A stretch of 50,739 nt of DNA from Alistipes sp. (GTDB lineage: Bacteria; Bacteroidota; Bacteroidia; Bacteroidales; Rikenellaceae): NCBI GenBank assembly GCA_017532885.1, contig JAFXIS010000096.1, positions 1-50,739 of the forward strand, in the 5' to 3' direction. The notes beneath the pieces are model-generated. The model saw only the letters and a program-made list of their open reading frames with translations, did not search any database and was not told where the DNA came from. Positions 1 to 8,538 of the stretch are shown piece after piece. Every line of letters begins with the position of its first letter. Positions within the stretch are counted from its first letter, which is position 1. A program made the translations under genes and the position numbers.

Positions 1-894
1 AGCGATGATATATGGATCGTTAGTGTAACCTACGTCCTTCATAAGTACACCTGGGTTGTCGTCGATAAAGTTGTAAACCTCCTGTGAACCCATCAAGAAA
101 GTTGAAACCATTTGACCCTTGTCGATGTTCTTTGCTTCACCATTGATAACACCTGCGCGAACCAAAGGAAGTACGCCATCAGCGAACATCTCTGTGTGGA
201 TACCCAAATTCTTGTGGCCACCCAACTGTGAAAGCACAGCGTTAGGAATAGCACCGATACCCATCTGCAAAGTTGCGCCATCCTCGATAAGGGCAGCACA
301 GTGCTTACCGATAGCAACCTCCACCTCGTTAGGAGTTGTGAAGTGAGCCTCCTCCAAGGGCTGGTCGTCAGCCACGAAGAGGTCAATCTTTGAAGAGTGA
401 ATCATCGCGTCACCGAATGCACGGGGAACATACTTGTTCACAACCGCGATAACATGGTCTGCGCACTCAACAGCTGCCAAAGTAGCATCTACCGAAGTAC
501 CCAACGACACATAGCCGTGCTGGTCGGGAGTAGATACCTGAATCATTGCAACATTACAAGGAACTGCGCCCGAGCGATACAGCTTCTGAGTCTCGCTGAG
601 GAAAATAGGAATGTAATCAGCAAAACCGGCCTGTGTAGTCTTACGAACATTGCCACCCACGAAGAATGAATCGAGCTGGAATACACCCTCGAACTCCGGC
701 TCTGAATATGGAGCGGGACCCTCGGTGTGGAGGTGGTGGATGTGAACATCCTTAAGTTCGCCTGCGCGGCCACGCTCGCACATAGCCTTAATCAAGCACT
801 GAGGTGCTGATGCAACTGAACTGAGGTGAACATGGTCACCCGACTTGATAACCTTAACGGCCTCTTCTGCCGTTGTGAATTTAATTTGTGCCAT
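1..894 (-). CDS. Acetyl-CoA hydrolase/4-hydroxybutyrate CoA-transferase family protein (3' end outside window)
   Basis: Reading the minus strand from ATG at 894 gives 298 uninterrupted codons to the window edge, so the C-terminus is missing. The protein begins MAQIKFTTAEEAVKVIKSGD. It contains the family signature GIGAIPNAVL followed about 15 residues later by HTEMFADG; in this family of CoA-transferases the Glu of HTEMF is the residue that forms the glutamyl-CoA thioester. Known members move CoA between acetyl-CoA and acids such as 4-hydroxybutyrate, butyrate or succinate in anaerobic fermentation; the exact acid cannot be read from the sequence. It lies about 140 bp downstream of infB on the same strand, with no clear promoter of its own visible. 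Confidence in the family is high and in the substrate low. Confidence 0.9.
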   Translation of the reverse strand, partial: MAQIKFTTAEEAVKVIKSGDHVHLSSVASAPQCLIKAMCERGRAGELKDVHIHHLHTEGPAPYSEPEFEGVFQLDSFFVGGNVRKTTQAGFADYIPIFLSETQKLYRSGAVPCNVAMIQVSTPDQHGYVSLGTSVDATLAAVECADHVIAVVNKYVPRAFGDAMIHSSKIDLFVADDQPLEEAHFTTPNEVEVAIGKHCAALIEDGATLQMGIGAIPNAVLSQLGGHKNLGIHTEMFADGVLPLVRAGVINGEAKNIDKGQMVSTFLMGSQEVYNFIDDNPGVLMKDVGYTNDPYIIA

Positions 895-1017
895 TTCTAC
901 TTTAAGTTTGTAGGTTGTTATTTAATTAGTATTTATTGTATTCTTAATCTTTCATTACCCCTCTTCGCCTCGCCTATCGTAAAATTGCCCAACATTAGGA
1001 GATGCTACCCGATGGGA

Positions 1018-1036
1018 AACAGCCGTAACGGCTGTT
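1018..1036 (-). terminator. Hairpin at the infB stop codon
   Basis: A perfect 8-bp inverted repeat (AACAGCCG, 3-nt loop, CGGCTGTT) overlaps the infB TAA. It is followed on the minus strand by only a short TTTCCC run, so termination would be weak or partial. It may attenuate reading into the CoA-transferase gene. Confidence 0.45.
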
Positions 1037-3803
1037 ACTTACGCTTAACCTCTACCTGCTCGTAGCCCTCGATGATATCGCCGACCTTGATATCGTTGTA
1101 TGACTCGATGTTAAGACCGCAGTCCTGACCTGTCAATACCTCCTTGACATCATCCTTAAAGCGCTTGAGTGAGCCGAGCTTACCGGTGTGGATAACGATA
1201 CCGTCACGAATCACGCGGATAGGCGTATTGCGCTGCAACTTACCCTCACGCACGATACCTCCGGCGATAGTTCCCACCTTCGAGATTTTGAAGGTCTCCA
1301 TAACCTCGATAGAGCAGCAGATAACCTCCTTCATCACAGGCTCCAACATACCCTCGATAGCATCCTTGATATCATTCACGGCATCGTAGATGATTGAGTA
1401 CAAGCGAATCTCAATCTCCTCCTTCTCGGCAGTCTTACGCGCCGCAGCCGAAGGACGCACCTGGAAGCCGACGATAATGGCGTTTGAAGCCGTTGCCAAC
1501 AATACATCCGACTCCGAAATCTGACCTACGGCAGCATGGATAACATTCACCTGAACGGTCTCCTTCGAGAGCTTGATGAGTGAGCCCGACATAGCCTCCA
1601 CCGAGCCGTCCACATCACCCTTGACGATAATGTTAAGCTCCTTGAACGAGCCAATTGCAATACGGCGACCAATCTCGTCCAAAGTAATATGCTTTTGGGT
1701 CATAATACCCTGCATACGCTGCAACTGCTCACGCTTATTGGCAATCTCGCGTGCCGAGCGGTCATCATCCATAACATTAAAGCTGTCACCCGCCTGTGGT
1801 GCTCCATTCAAGCCCAAAACCTGCACGGGAGTAGAGGGTCCTGCCTCCAAAACTTTCTTACCATTCTCGTCGAACATAGCCTTCACACGACCTGTGTAAG
1901 TTCCCGACAAGAGGACATCGCCCACGCGCAAAGTACCACTCTGCACCATGATTGTTGCAACATAACCGCGGCCCTTGTCCAAAGTAGACTCAATCACACT
2001 ACCCTGCGCCTTCTTGTTCGGATTAGCCTTCAGGTCGAGCAACTCCGCCTCCAAAAGCACCTTCTCCAACAACTTGTCGAGGTTGATACCCTTCTTTGCC
2101 GAGATATCCTGACTCTGATACTTACCACCCCAATCCTCAACGAGGTAGTTCATCTGTGCCAGCTGCTCCTTGATATGCTCAGGATTTGCCGCAGGCTTAT
2201 CAATCTTGTTAATCGCAAAGACCATAGGTACACCTGCCGCCTGTGCGTGGTTGATAGCCTCAACGGTCTGTGGCATCACATGGTCATCTGCCGACACGAT
2301 GATAATCGCAACATCGGTAATCTTCGCACCACGCGCACGCATCGCGGTAAACGCCTCGTGACCCGGAGTATCGAGGAAAGTAACCTTTTGACCGTTGTAG
2401 TTCACCGAATAAGCACCAATGTGCTGGGTGATACCTCCGGCCTCGCCCTCGATGACATTGGTCTTACGGATATTATCCAAAAGCGATGTTTTACCGTGGT
2501 CCACATGGCCCATTACGGTGACGATAGGCGGACGAGCGACCAAATCCTCCTCGCTGTCGCTCTCCTCCTCGATAGCCTCGGCAACATCTACGGTTACAAA
2601 CTCGGTCTTAAAGCCGAACTCCTCGGCAACAACAACCAAAGCCTCGGCATCCAAGCGCTGATTGATTGACACCATCAATCCCAAGTTCATACATGCCGAG
2701 ATAACCTCCATAGGTGACACATTCATCATCGTAGCCAACTCGCTCACGGTAACGAACTCCGTAACCTTCAATACCGAGCGTTCCATCTCCTCGCGCTGAA
2801 TCTCCTCCGAGAGCATCTTCTCGCGAATCTCCTCACGCTTCTCCTTGCGGTACTTCGCACCCTTATTCTTTGCACCCTTCGCCGTCAAACGAGCCAAAGT
2901 ATCCTTAATCTGCTTTGATACCTCCTCGTCGCTTACCTCGGGACGCACTACCGGCTTCGGCTGATGTTTCTCCTTCTTCTTATTGCGACGAGCCTCGCCA
3001 GCCTTTGGCTGATTCTGCTGCTGGGCGTTATTATTGTTATTATTCTGCTGGGGCTTGTTCTTCTTGCCGTTGTTATCCTGCGGCTTTTGACCACCCTTGC
3101 CCTGCTTATTCACATCGACCTTCTCCTTATCAAGACGCTTGCGCTTATGCTTACCTCCCGGTACCATGCCGCTAACATCCATCGTGCCGAGAATCTGAGG
3201 TCCTGCCAACGAAGTATGCGAAGGACGGAATACGCCATCGCTCTTTGGGGCCTGCTCCTCCGCCTTCTTTGGCTCGGCGGCAGGCTTAGGCTCGTTATTC
3301 GCCGGTTTCTGCTCCTGCGCACGCTTCTCCTCGACGGGGGCACTCTGCGCAGCAGGTTTCTCCTCCTGTGCAGGCTTCTGCTCCTGCTTCTTAGGCTCCT
3401 CGGGCTTCACCTCCGCGGGCTTCGCTGCCGGTTTCTTGGGCTCCAAATCTATCTTACCCAAAATCTTCGGTTGCTGCACCTCATCCTTAACGCTGATAAC
3501 ATTACTCTTAATGATAACCTCCTGCTCATCCTCCTTCGCAGCATCTTTCTTGCTGCCATCAATTGTAACAGACTGACGATTACCCTGAATCTTCTCGCGG
3601 ACATTATCACGCTCGTTTCCCGTAATGGAACGGTTCGCACCAAACTCCTTCTCCAACACCGCATAAACCTCGGGAGTTACTAACGAGTTGGGGGAAAGGT
3701 CGGCATTTATACTCTTCTTGAGCAAGAAGTCGGTAATGGTATTCAATCCCACCTTAAACTCCTTAGCTACCTGAATGAGTCTTATTTTTCTATTATTTGT
3801 CAT
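1035..3803 (-). CDS. infB: Translation initiation factor IF-2
   Basis: Cytoplasmic GTPase that positions initiator fMet-tRNA on the 30S subunit and promotes subunit joining. The 922-residue product opens with an IF2 N-terminal helical domain ([13 protein letters not shown]), followed by a long Lys/Pro/Gln/Asn-rich linker (about residues 60-280), a second N-terminal-type domain near 355 ([15 protein letters not shown]) and the G domain: P-loop GHVDHGKT near 431, DTPGHEAF near 475, NKID near 530. Domains II-IV and the fMet-tRNA-binding C-terminus follow. I chose the ATG at 3803; a GTG two codons upstream is possible. It is the last gene of rimP-nusA-infB and starts 28 bp after the second stop of nusA. 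Confidence 0.98.
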   Translation of the reverse strand: MTNNRKIRLIQVAKEFKVGLNTITDFLLKKSINADLSPNSLVTPEVYAVLEKEFGANRSITGNERDNVREKIQGNRQSVTIDGSKKDAAKEDEQEVIIKSNVISVKDEVQQPKILGKIDLEPKKPAAKPAEVKPEEPKKQEQKPAQEEKPAAQSAPVEEKRAQEQKPANNEPKPAAEPKKAEEQAPKSDGVFRPSHTSLAGPQILGTMDVSGMVPGGKHKRKRLDKEKVDVNKQGKGGQKPQDNNGKKNKPQQNNNNNNAQQQNQPKAGEARRNKKKEKHQPKPVVRPEVSDEEVSKQIKDTLARLTAKGAKNKGAKYRKEKREEIREKMLSEEIQREEMERSVLKVTEFVTVSELATMMNVSPMEVISACMNLGLMVSINQRLDAEALVVVAEEFGFKTEFVTVDVAEAIEEESDSEEDLVARPPIVTVMGHVDHGKTSLLDNIRKTNVIEGEAGGITQHIGAYSVNYNGQKVTFLDTPGHEAFTAMRARGAKITDVAIIIVSADDHVMPQTVEAINHAQAAGVPMVFAINKIDKPAANPEHIKEQLAQMNYLVEDWGGKYQSQDISAKKGINLDKLLEKVLLEAELLDLKANPNKKAQGSVIESTLDKGRGYVATIMVQSGTLRVGDVLLSGTYTGRVKAMFDENGKKVLEAGPSTPVQVLGLNGAPQAGDSFNVMDDDRSAREIANKREQLQRMQGIMTQKHITLDEIGRRIAIGSFKELNIIVKGDVDGSVEAMSGSLIKLSKETVQVNVIHAAVGQISESDVLLATASNAIIVGFQVRPSAAARKTAEKEEIEIRLYSIIYDAVNDIKDAIEGMLEPVMKEVICCSIEVMETFKISKVGTIAGGIVREGKLQRNTPIRVIRDGIVIHTGKLGSLKRFKDDVKEVLTGQDCGLNIESYNDIKVGDIIEGYEQVEVKRK

Positions 3804-3831
3804 ACGCACATCTACAACTTATCGGTTAAAA

Positions 3832-3873
3832 CTACTCTTCCTCCTCGAACTCTGCCTTAAGGATGGCAACAAC
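3832..3873 (-). other. Apparent lost 3' end of nusA, beyond an in-frame TAG
   Basis: Directly after the nusA TAG (3876-3874) the same frame stays open for 13 codons, reading VVAILKAEFEEEE, and then meets TAG at 3834-3832. The upstream RADLEYEQAE plus this segment resembles the usual Bacteroidetes NusA ending (acidic helix, then an AEFE-like tail). A single GAG to TAG change would explain the break. Either the protein ends 14 residues early, or the stop is read through, or the base is an error. Confidence 0.6.
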
Positions 3874-5070
3874 CTACTCTGCCTGCTCATACTCGAGGTC
3901 GGCACGCGAAGCTATCTCCTCAACGGGCAACTCCAAAACACTCTTTGCAGTGTCGCAGCCCGCAGCCTTCAAAGCATCAATAATCCAAGACTCAATCTCA
4001 TCCGAGAACTCGGTAAGAGCAACATCCTCCTCCTCGATTTCACGATATACATCAATATCGTAGTCAGTAAGCATCTTCGAAAGGCGGATATTCAAACCAC
4101 CCTTACCGATAGCCAACGACACCTGGTCGGGCTTGAGGTAAACCGAAGCTGTCTTGCGCTCATCATCCAAAGTGATAGATGACACCTTTGCAGGATTCAA
4201 CGCGCGCTGAATCATAAGTTGTGTATTTGCTGTATAGTTCACAACATCGATATTCTCGTTACGCAACTCCTTAACGATAGAATAGATACGCGAGCCCTTA
4301 ACACCCACGCAAGCTCCTACGGGGTCGATGCGGTCATCGTAAGACTCCACAGCAACCTTCGCACGCTCGCCGGGGATACGAACAATCTTCTTGATGGTAA
4401 TCAAACCGTCGAAAATCTCGGGAACCTCCTGCTCGAACAGGCGCTCCAAGAACTGATTTGCCGTACGCGAAAGGATAATGCGTGGCTGATTGTTAATCAT
4501 CTCAACCGACTTAACGATAGCCTTAATAGTGTCGCCCTTGCGGTAGAAATCGTTAGGAATCTGCTCGCTCTTGGGCAATACCAACTCGTTATCCTCGTCG
4601 TCGAGAATCAACACCTCGCGCTTCCATACCTGGTAAATCTCGCCGGTGATAATCTCACCCACCTTCTGCGAATACTTCTCATAGATGTTTGCCTTCTCCA
4701 AATCGAGCAAACGAGAAGCCAAGTTCTGACGCAACGAAAGCACCGCACGACGACCAAACTGGTTCATCTTAATCTGGTCGGCATACTCGTCACCCACCTC
4801 GTAGGTATCGTCGATAGCCTTAACCTCTGAAACGGCTACCTGAGTGTTAGGATTCTCCACAGCGCCATCCTCGACAACCTCGCGGTTACGCCAAATCTCA
4901 AGGTCGCCCTTCTCGGGGTTGATGATGACATCGAAGTTTTCGTCGCTGTCGAACTGCTTCTGCAAAGCGTGACGGAAGACATCCTCCAAAACGCCAATCA
5001 TTGTAGCCTTGTCAATGTTTTTCAGCTCTTTGAACTCGGCAAAGTTGCTGATAAGATTTAAGTTTTCCAT
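3874..5070 (-). CDS. nusA: Transcription termination/antitermination factor NusA
   Basis: RNA-polymerase-associated factor controlling pausing, termination and antitermination. The 398-residue product has an N-terminal polymerase-binding domain (MENLNLISNFAEFKELK, acidic helices), an S1 domain at roughly 130-200 (KVGEIITGEIYQV), two KH domains at about 230-345 (GACVGVKGSRIYSIVKEL; AIGKGGLNIRLS) and a short C-terminal helix-hairpin region. It starts 44 bp after rimP. The reading frame ends at a TAG that seems premature: 13 further family-like codons follow in frame (see 3832-3873). TAG is used as a normal stop elsewhere here (for example lpxA), so general stop-codon reassignment is unlikely. 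Confidence 0.96.
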   Translation of the reverse strand: MENLNLISNFAEFKELKNIDKATMIGVLEDVFRHALQKQFDSDENFDVIINPEKGDLEIWRNREVVEDGAVENPNTQVAVSEVKAIDDTYEVGDEYADQIKMNQFGRRAVLSLRQNLASRLLDLEKANIYEKYSQKVGEIITGEIYQVWKREVLILDDEDNELVLPKSEQIPNDFYRKGDTIKAIVKSVEMINNQPRIILSRTANQFLERLFEQEVPEIFDGLITIKKIVRIPGERAKVAVESYDDRIDPVGACVGVKGSRIYSIVKELRNENIDVVNYTANTQLMIQRALNPAKVSSITLDDERKTASVYLKPDQVSLAIGKGGLNIRLSKMLTDYDIDVYREIEEEDVALTEFSDEIESWIIDALKAAGCDTAKSVLELPVEEIASRADLEYEQAE

Positions 5071-5114
5071 TGTTGTGAATTTTATCTATTTTTTGTTTTG
5101 TTTATTGCATTTGA

Positions 5115-5582
5115 TTATTTGAAATCGAGGTACTCCTTCGTGTACTTTATCTCATCGAATGAATATGTGTTCGACACCTCAACCTCGACCTTGCGCTTCT
5201 TGCCCTCGACGGCCTGCTTCTCGCGATATGAAATTGTTATGCCATTATCATCCACGCCATCCAACTTCGCCAAAATCTTTATTCCGTTCTTCAGAAGCAC
5301 CTCTACCGACGAGCCAATGAGTTTGCGATACTGACGAATATTCTTCAACTCCTCGCCAATTCCCGCCGAGGCAACGGTCAATTGAAAATCCTCCTCGTCG
5401 CGGTCGAACTCCGCCTCGATTGTACGCGACAACGCGATGCACTGCTCAATCGACACCGCACTGTCGCTATCGATAAGCAACTCCACCTCATTCATCGGAT
5501 TACACTTGCAACCAACCGTAAAGAGGTCTGTGCCCTCCATTTCTCGCTCGGCAATAGCCAAAATCTTTTCGCAATCTATCAT
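5115..5582 (-). CDS. rimP: Ribosome maturation factor RimP
   Basis: Assists late maturation of the 30S subunit. It is 155 residues, the normal length, with the N-terminal alpha/beta domain carrying the conserved GC..NEVELLIDSD segment and VSIEQCIALSR, then an SH3-like C-terminal domain (LIGSSVEVLLKNGIKILAKLDGVDDNGITI). It is the first gene of rimP-nusA-infB, an order widely conserved in bacteria, and is driven by the promoter at 5703-5733 through a ~117-nt leader containing a stable hairpin. Confidence 0.95.
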   Translation of the reverse strand: MIDCEKILAIAEREMEGTDLFTVGCKCNPMNEVELLIDSDSAVSIEQCIALSRTIEAEFDRDEEDFQLTVASAGIGEELKNIRQYRKLIGSSVEVLLKNGIKILAKLDGVDDNGITISYREKQAVEGKKRKVEVEVSNTYSFDEIKYTKEYLDFK

Positions 5583-5632
5583 AATTTTCTATCTCTGTAT
5601 TTCATTATTTGGAACCGCAAGGGCTGCCCTCG

Positions 5633-5708
5633 CGCCACATTATCGTACGAAAGAAGGGGACTTAATCGTCCCCTTCATCCCGTTCATCCTCATTTCACGG
5701 TGCAAATA
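5633..5708. repeat. Intergenic hairpin repeat, copy 1 (rimP leader)
   Basis: Seventy-six bases matching the segment at 6643-6709 essentially base for base, apart from an extra 9 bp (CGTTCATCC, itself a near-tandem duplication). The core is a perfect 9-bp stem, GAAGGGGAC (5653-5661) and GTCCCCTTC (5668-5676), with loop TTAATC. In this copy the element covers the -7 box and leader of rimP and begins 46 bp beyond the stop of the lipoprotein gene at 5755. Whether it is a regulator, a terminator or a dispersed repeat cannot be decided here. Confidence 0.85.
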
Positions 5709-5733
5709 TAGTAAAAAATTATTAGATTACAAA
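5703..5733 (-). promoter_or_regulatory. Promoter of rimP-nusA-infB
   Basis: On the minus strand, TTTG (5733-5730), 19 bp, then TATATTTG (5710-5703). This matches the Bacteroidetes primary sigma consensus TTTG-N19/20-TAnnTTTG. The predicted start near 5699 gives a ~117-nt leader holding the 9-bp hairpin. Confidence 0.8.
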
Positions 5734-5754
5734 TCTTTACATGAGAAAGTTCTT

Positions 5755-6435
5755 CTAACGCCAAAATTTATTATTCCAAGAGCGATGTGTTTTCCACTCT
5801 CCCAAATCCTTATCCGGATACTGCTTCTCAAAATCCTGCTTAAACACATCATAATTCACCGATTCGCGCAAAGTCACAAGAGATGAAGTCACCTTACACA
5901 ACTCAACATAATACACATTGGCAAACCCTGCAACATCAGAACGACCCATTTCGAGAACAATCCATTCACCATTATAAGCCAACACTCTCACCGAATATTC
6001 ATAGTCTTCCACTCTATGCTTGGCATATATCACGCCATCTTCCATCCCGACCATTTCATCGACTTGGTAATGAGGTGGAACTCTACCTAACTTCTCATAA
6101 AACCAATAGGCCCCATTTTCATCAAACTTTCTATAAAAATTAAGCATAACAGGATAGCCGTCCGGTGGCAGGGCATACAGTAACTCTGACGACCAGGTTT
6201 CGCTATCATAAATTAACTCGCCCGACATTCCGCTCTCCGAGTACACCCATTGACGCTTTAGCAACCACAGTTCATTACTCGACAACATTTCAAATGCCGT
6301 CTTATCCGAATCAGCCAAACCTATCTCCTGAACCATCTCTGCTGCGCTCTTGAGCTTAGGTTCATCATTGCCACTCTCGCACGACGCAAAAAGCAACGCA
6401 CAAGAGATAATCATCAAACTAAAAATTCGTTTCAT
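5755..6435 (-). CDS. Hypothetical lipoprotein
   Basis: The 226-residue product starts MKRIFSLMIISCALLFASCESG: a signal peptide with a lipobox ending at Cys19, so it is expected to be a membrane-anchored lipoprotein. I do not recognise a domain. The mature part is rich in Trp, Tyr and Glu (WLLKRQWVYSESG, WSSELLYALPPDGYPV), suggesting a compact beta fold. A start 15 codons upstream is excluded because it lies beyond the predicted transcription start: the promoter at 6459-6490 places +1 near 6455. It ends in TAG, 46 bp before repeat copy 1. Confidence 0.8.
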   Translation of the reverse strand: MKRIFSLMIISCALLFASCESGNDEPKLKSAAEMVQEIGLADSDKTAFEMLSSNELWLLKRQWVYSESGMSGELIYDSETWSSELLYALPPDGYPVMLNFYRKFDENGAYWFYEKLGRVPPHYQVDEMVGMEDGVIYAKHRVEDYEYSVRVLAYNGEWIVLEMGRSDVAGFANVYYVELCKVTSSLVTLRESVNYDVFKQDFEKQYPDKDLGEWKTHRSWNNKFWR

Positions 6436-6458
6436 AGGGCAAAATAGTTTGTTTTTTG

Positions 6459-6490
6459 CAAATATAAAAAAGATAATCAATTATTGCAAA
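6459..6490 (-). promoter_or_regulatory. Promoter of the 5755-6435 lipoprotein gene
   Basis: Minus strand TTTG (6490-6487), 20 bp, TATATTTG (6466-6459). The predicted start near 6455 gives a 20-nt leader to the ATG at 6435. Confidence 0.78.
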
Positions 6491-6642
6491 TAATAAGCAT
6501 TATTTTAATATCACAGCCATAATATTTACCCAAAAGAATAATTATCAAACAGATATACTACTTACAAACAGAAACCTCCATCTTTTGAAGAAGGCGGACT
6601 AAATCAACATTAACGCGTCTATTCTGCCAAGCCCCCCCTTAC

Positions 6643-6709
6643 CGCCACATTATCGTACGAAAGAAGGGGACTTAATCGTCCCCTTCATCCTCATTTCACG
6701 GTGCAAATA
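6643..6709. repeat. Intergenic hairpin repeat, copy 2
   Basis: Sixty-seven bases matching 5633-5708 apart from a 9-bp gap, including the same stem GAAGGGGAC (6663-6671) and GTCCCCTTC (6678-6686). Here the -7-like box is degraded (AGTATTTG) and no -33 box is found at the right spacing, so this copy probably does not start transcription. It begins 42 bp beyond the stop of the gene at 6752, mirroring the 46 bp of copy 1. Confidence 0.85.
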
Positions 6710-6751
6710 CTATATCGCAAAATTTTGCATGGAAAATATGCATATTTTTTG

Positions 6752-7624
6752 TTATTCAAAGCGAATAGCATCATATATCGACTTCAGATACTTTTTCTCC
6801 TGCTTTTTAGCCTTATCGGTCATCTTTACCGAGAAGCGAAACAGCACATCGCCTTTTTTCAGCACAACACATGTCAAGTAAGTATATTTTTCGAGAAAGG
6901 TTTTGCCATCGTAATCGGGGTATACAACATAACCCTTGTCGATGTTTAGACGACGACACTCCTTGCGAGAGAGGTGCTCCACATCGGTTGCATTCTTAAG
7001 ACCTTGAGCATAGAGCAACTCAACCGCCTCCGAAGATTGCTCTTCCGGTGGCGTCAATCGACGACCGCCATAGGCAACAATCTTTTCGCCCCTAACATCG
7101 AAAATCCGCAAATGATCAATCGCCTCAATCGGACTGAACATCAACGCCACCTCGCCATCCTCGGAATGGAGTCGGCAGGCATAAAACGCTCCACGCGAAT
7201 AGCCGCTATTCCATTTCTTAAAACCTGCGGGCGCGGTAAGTATTATGCCATTCTCGGCGGCATCTGCAGCCAAATCATCGAAATAGCCCCACGGGGTGCG
7301 GACCATCATATCTTTATACTTATCCTCGAGTTCGAGCTGTATATCGCCCAAATCCATATCGCCCTCGACAACGATTTTCTGCTGCCAAGTTTTATGGCTC
7401 AGGAAATCAATTTTCAAATCATATTCGCCCTGCTCGAGTTGCAGAGCAAATGTTCCATCCTCGCCACTTTTCCCATTCTGGCAGGCTTCATCACCCGTTG
7501 TAGCGACTACCGTCGCACCTACAACCGGGAATCCCCCAATCAAAACACGCCCCGTCACGCGACTCTGCGCAACGGCGCTTACTGCCATAAGCAGCATAAA
7601 CGATAATAAAAGTAATCTTTTCAT
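6752..7624 (-). CDS. Exported protein with carboxypeptidase-regulatory-like (CarboxypepD_reg) domain
   Basis: The 290-residue product has a cleavable signal peptide (MKRLLLLSFMLLMAVSAVAQS) and then a beta-sandwich of the CarboxypepD_reg type at about 22-100 (VTGRVLIGGFPVVGATVVATTGD, ending GDMDLGDIQLE), the same module found at the front of SusC proteins. The remaining ~190 residues (YSRGAFYACRLHSEDGEVALMFSPIEAIDHLRIFD...) I do not recognise. No transmembrane segment follows the signal, so a periplasmic or outer-membrane location is expected. It has its own promoter (7654-7684) with a ~26-nt leader. Confidence 0.82.
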   Translation of the reverse strand: MKRLLLLSFMLLMAVSAVAQSRVTGRVLIGGFPVVGATVVATTGDEACQNGKSGEDGTFALQLEQGEYDLKIDFLSHKTWQQKIVVEGDMDLGDIQLELEDKYKDMMVRTPWGYFDDLAADAAENGIILTAPAGFKKWNSGYSRGAFYACRLHSEDGEVALMFSPIEAIDHLRIFDVRGEKIVAYGGRRLTPPEEQSSEAVELLYAQGLKNATDVEHLSRKECRRLNIDKGYVVYPDYDGKTFLEKYTYLTCVVLKKGDVLFRFSVKMTDKAKKQEKKYLKSIYDAIRFE

Positions 7625-7653
7625 AAGAATAATGTATTAGTATTAGTGTTTTG

Positions 7654-7684
7654 CAAATATAATATTTTCTTGAAATAAAACAAA
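7654..7684 (-). promoter_or_regulatory. Promoter of the 6752-7624 gene
   Basis: Minus strand TTTG (7684-7681), 19 bp, TATATTTG (7661-7654). The -33 box overlaps the T-tract of the lpxA terminator, so the two signals are packed together. Confidence 0.78.
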
Positions 7685-7716
7685 AAAACCACCTCCAAAA
7701 AAAATGGAAGTGGTTT
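7682..7716 (-). terminator. Rho-independent terminator after lpxA
   Basis: A 12-bp stem with one G-U pair (arms 7716-7705 and 7697-7686), a 7-nt loop and a T run on the minus strand. It lies about 20 bp past the lpxA stop. Confidence 0.88.
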
Positions 7717-7737
7717 GTAATATATAAATCTTTTACC

Positions 7738-8532
7738 CTACTCTGCCGATGCGGCGCGCTTAACATAAGGTTTAATTACGCCACGCTTTGACGAGCGCAC
7801 GAAATCAATCAGATAGTCGCGCTCCTTTGACTGCGGAATCTCAGCCTCGGCCTTATCGCAGGCATTCAGGTAGTTCATATCACTCTGGAACAAGATGCGA
7901 CATGTATCATGGATAGCCATAATCTGCTCGTGAGTAAAGCCTCGACGCGACAAACCAATCTTATTAATACCGGCATAGTGACCCTCCTTCGAGAGAGTGA
8001 TGTAGGGAGGAACATCCTTTGTAACACCCGACATACCCTGAATCATAGCGTGGTCGCCGATATGAGTCCACTGGTGAACAGCCGAGTGGCCACCAATTAC
8101 AACCCAATCGCCAACATGCACCTCACCGGCCAACGATACGCCATTTACGATAACGCAGTTGCTACCCACAACACAATCGTGGCCCACATGAGCATACGCC
8201 ATAATAAGGTTATTCGAGCCGATAATGGTAGTACCCGTTGAAGCTGTACCGCGCGAAATGGTAACACACTCGCGGATATCGCAATTATCGCCAATTACGG
8301 CAGTTGTAACCTCGCCCGCGAACTTCAAGTCCTGGGGAGTACAAGCCACCGATGCAAACGAATGAATCTTACAATTCTTACCGATGCGCGCACCGTCGTG
8401 AATAACGGCCGAAGGGCCAATCCAACAGCCATCGCCAATTTCAACATCGCCTGCGATATATGCAAAAGGCTCTACGGTAACATTTTCGCCAATCTTGGCG
8501 TTAGGATGGATATATGCTTGATTGCTAATCAT
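7738..8532 (-). CDS. lpxA: Acyl-ACP--UDP-N-acetylglucosamine O-acyltransferase
   Basis: Cytoplasmic enzyme that transfers a 3-hydroxyacyl chain from ACP to UDP-GlcNAc, the first step of lipid A synthesis. The 264-residue product shows the hexapeptide-repeat left-handed beta-helix from the N-terminus (IHPNAKIGENVTVEPFAYI, VEIGDGCWIGPSAVI) and the catalytic His in AYAHVGHDCVVG, then an alpha-helical C-terminus (YLNACDKAEAEI). It starts 6 bp after the lpxC-fabZ stop, so the two are almost certainly cotranscribed. It ends in TAG and is followed by a terminator. Confidence 0.97.
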   Translation of the reverse strand: MISNQAYIHPNAKIGENVTVEPFAYIAGDVEIGDGCWIGPSAVIHDGARIGKNCKIHSFASVACTPQDLKFAGEVTTAVIGDNCDIRECVTISRGTASTGTTIIGSNNLIMAYAHVGHDCVVGSNCVIVNGVSLAGEVHVGDWVVIGGHSAVHQWTHIGDHAMIQGMSGVTKDVPPYITLSKEGHYAGINKIGLSRRGFTHEQIMAIHDTCRILFQSDMNYLNACDKAEAEIPQSKERDYLIDFVRSSKRGVIKPYVKRAASAE

Positions 8533-8538
8533 AGTAAA

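Larger units (their letters stand above)
6436..6751. other. Intergenic region of 316 bp
   Basis: Contains the promoter of the 5755-6435 lipoprotein gene, hairpin repeat copy 2 (6643-6709) and a perfect 12-bp palindrome GCAAAATTTTGC (6717-6728). I see no open frame with gene character and no RNA gene in the rest. Confidence 0.6.

Noticed and set aside
1689..2669. 326-codon open frame on plus opposite infB
   Set aside because: It is the antisense shadow of a highly conserved gene; its Leu/His/Arg-rich product shows no motif.
2964..3683. Leu-rich frame on plus that looks membrane-like
   Set aside because: It mirrors the Lys/Glu/Gln-rich linker of IF-2, whose complement codes for Leu; not a real membrane protein.
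3874..3876. TAG reassigned to an amino acid genome-wide
   Set aside because: Several complete genes here (lpxA, the 5755 lipoprotein) end correctly at TAG.
6704..6711. Promoter in hairpin repeat copy 2
   Set aside because: The box reads AGTATTTG rather than TAnnTTTG and has no TTTG at the -33 distance.
7682..7716. Small RNA gene between lpxA and the 6752 gene
   Set aside because: Stem, loop and T run fit a plain terminator of lpxA; no room for a separate transcript.
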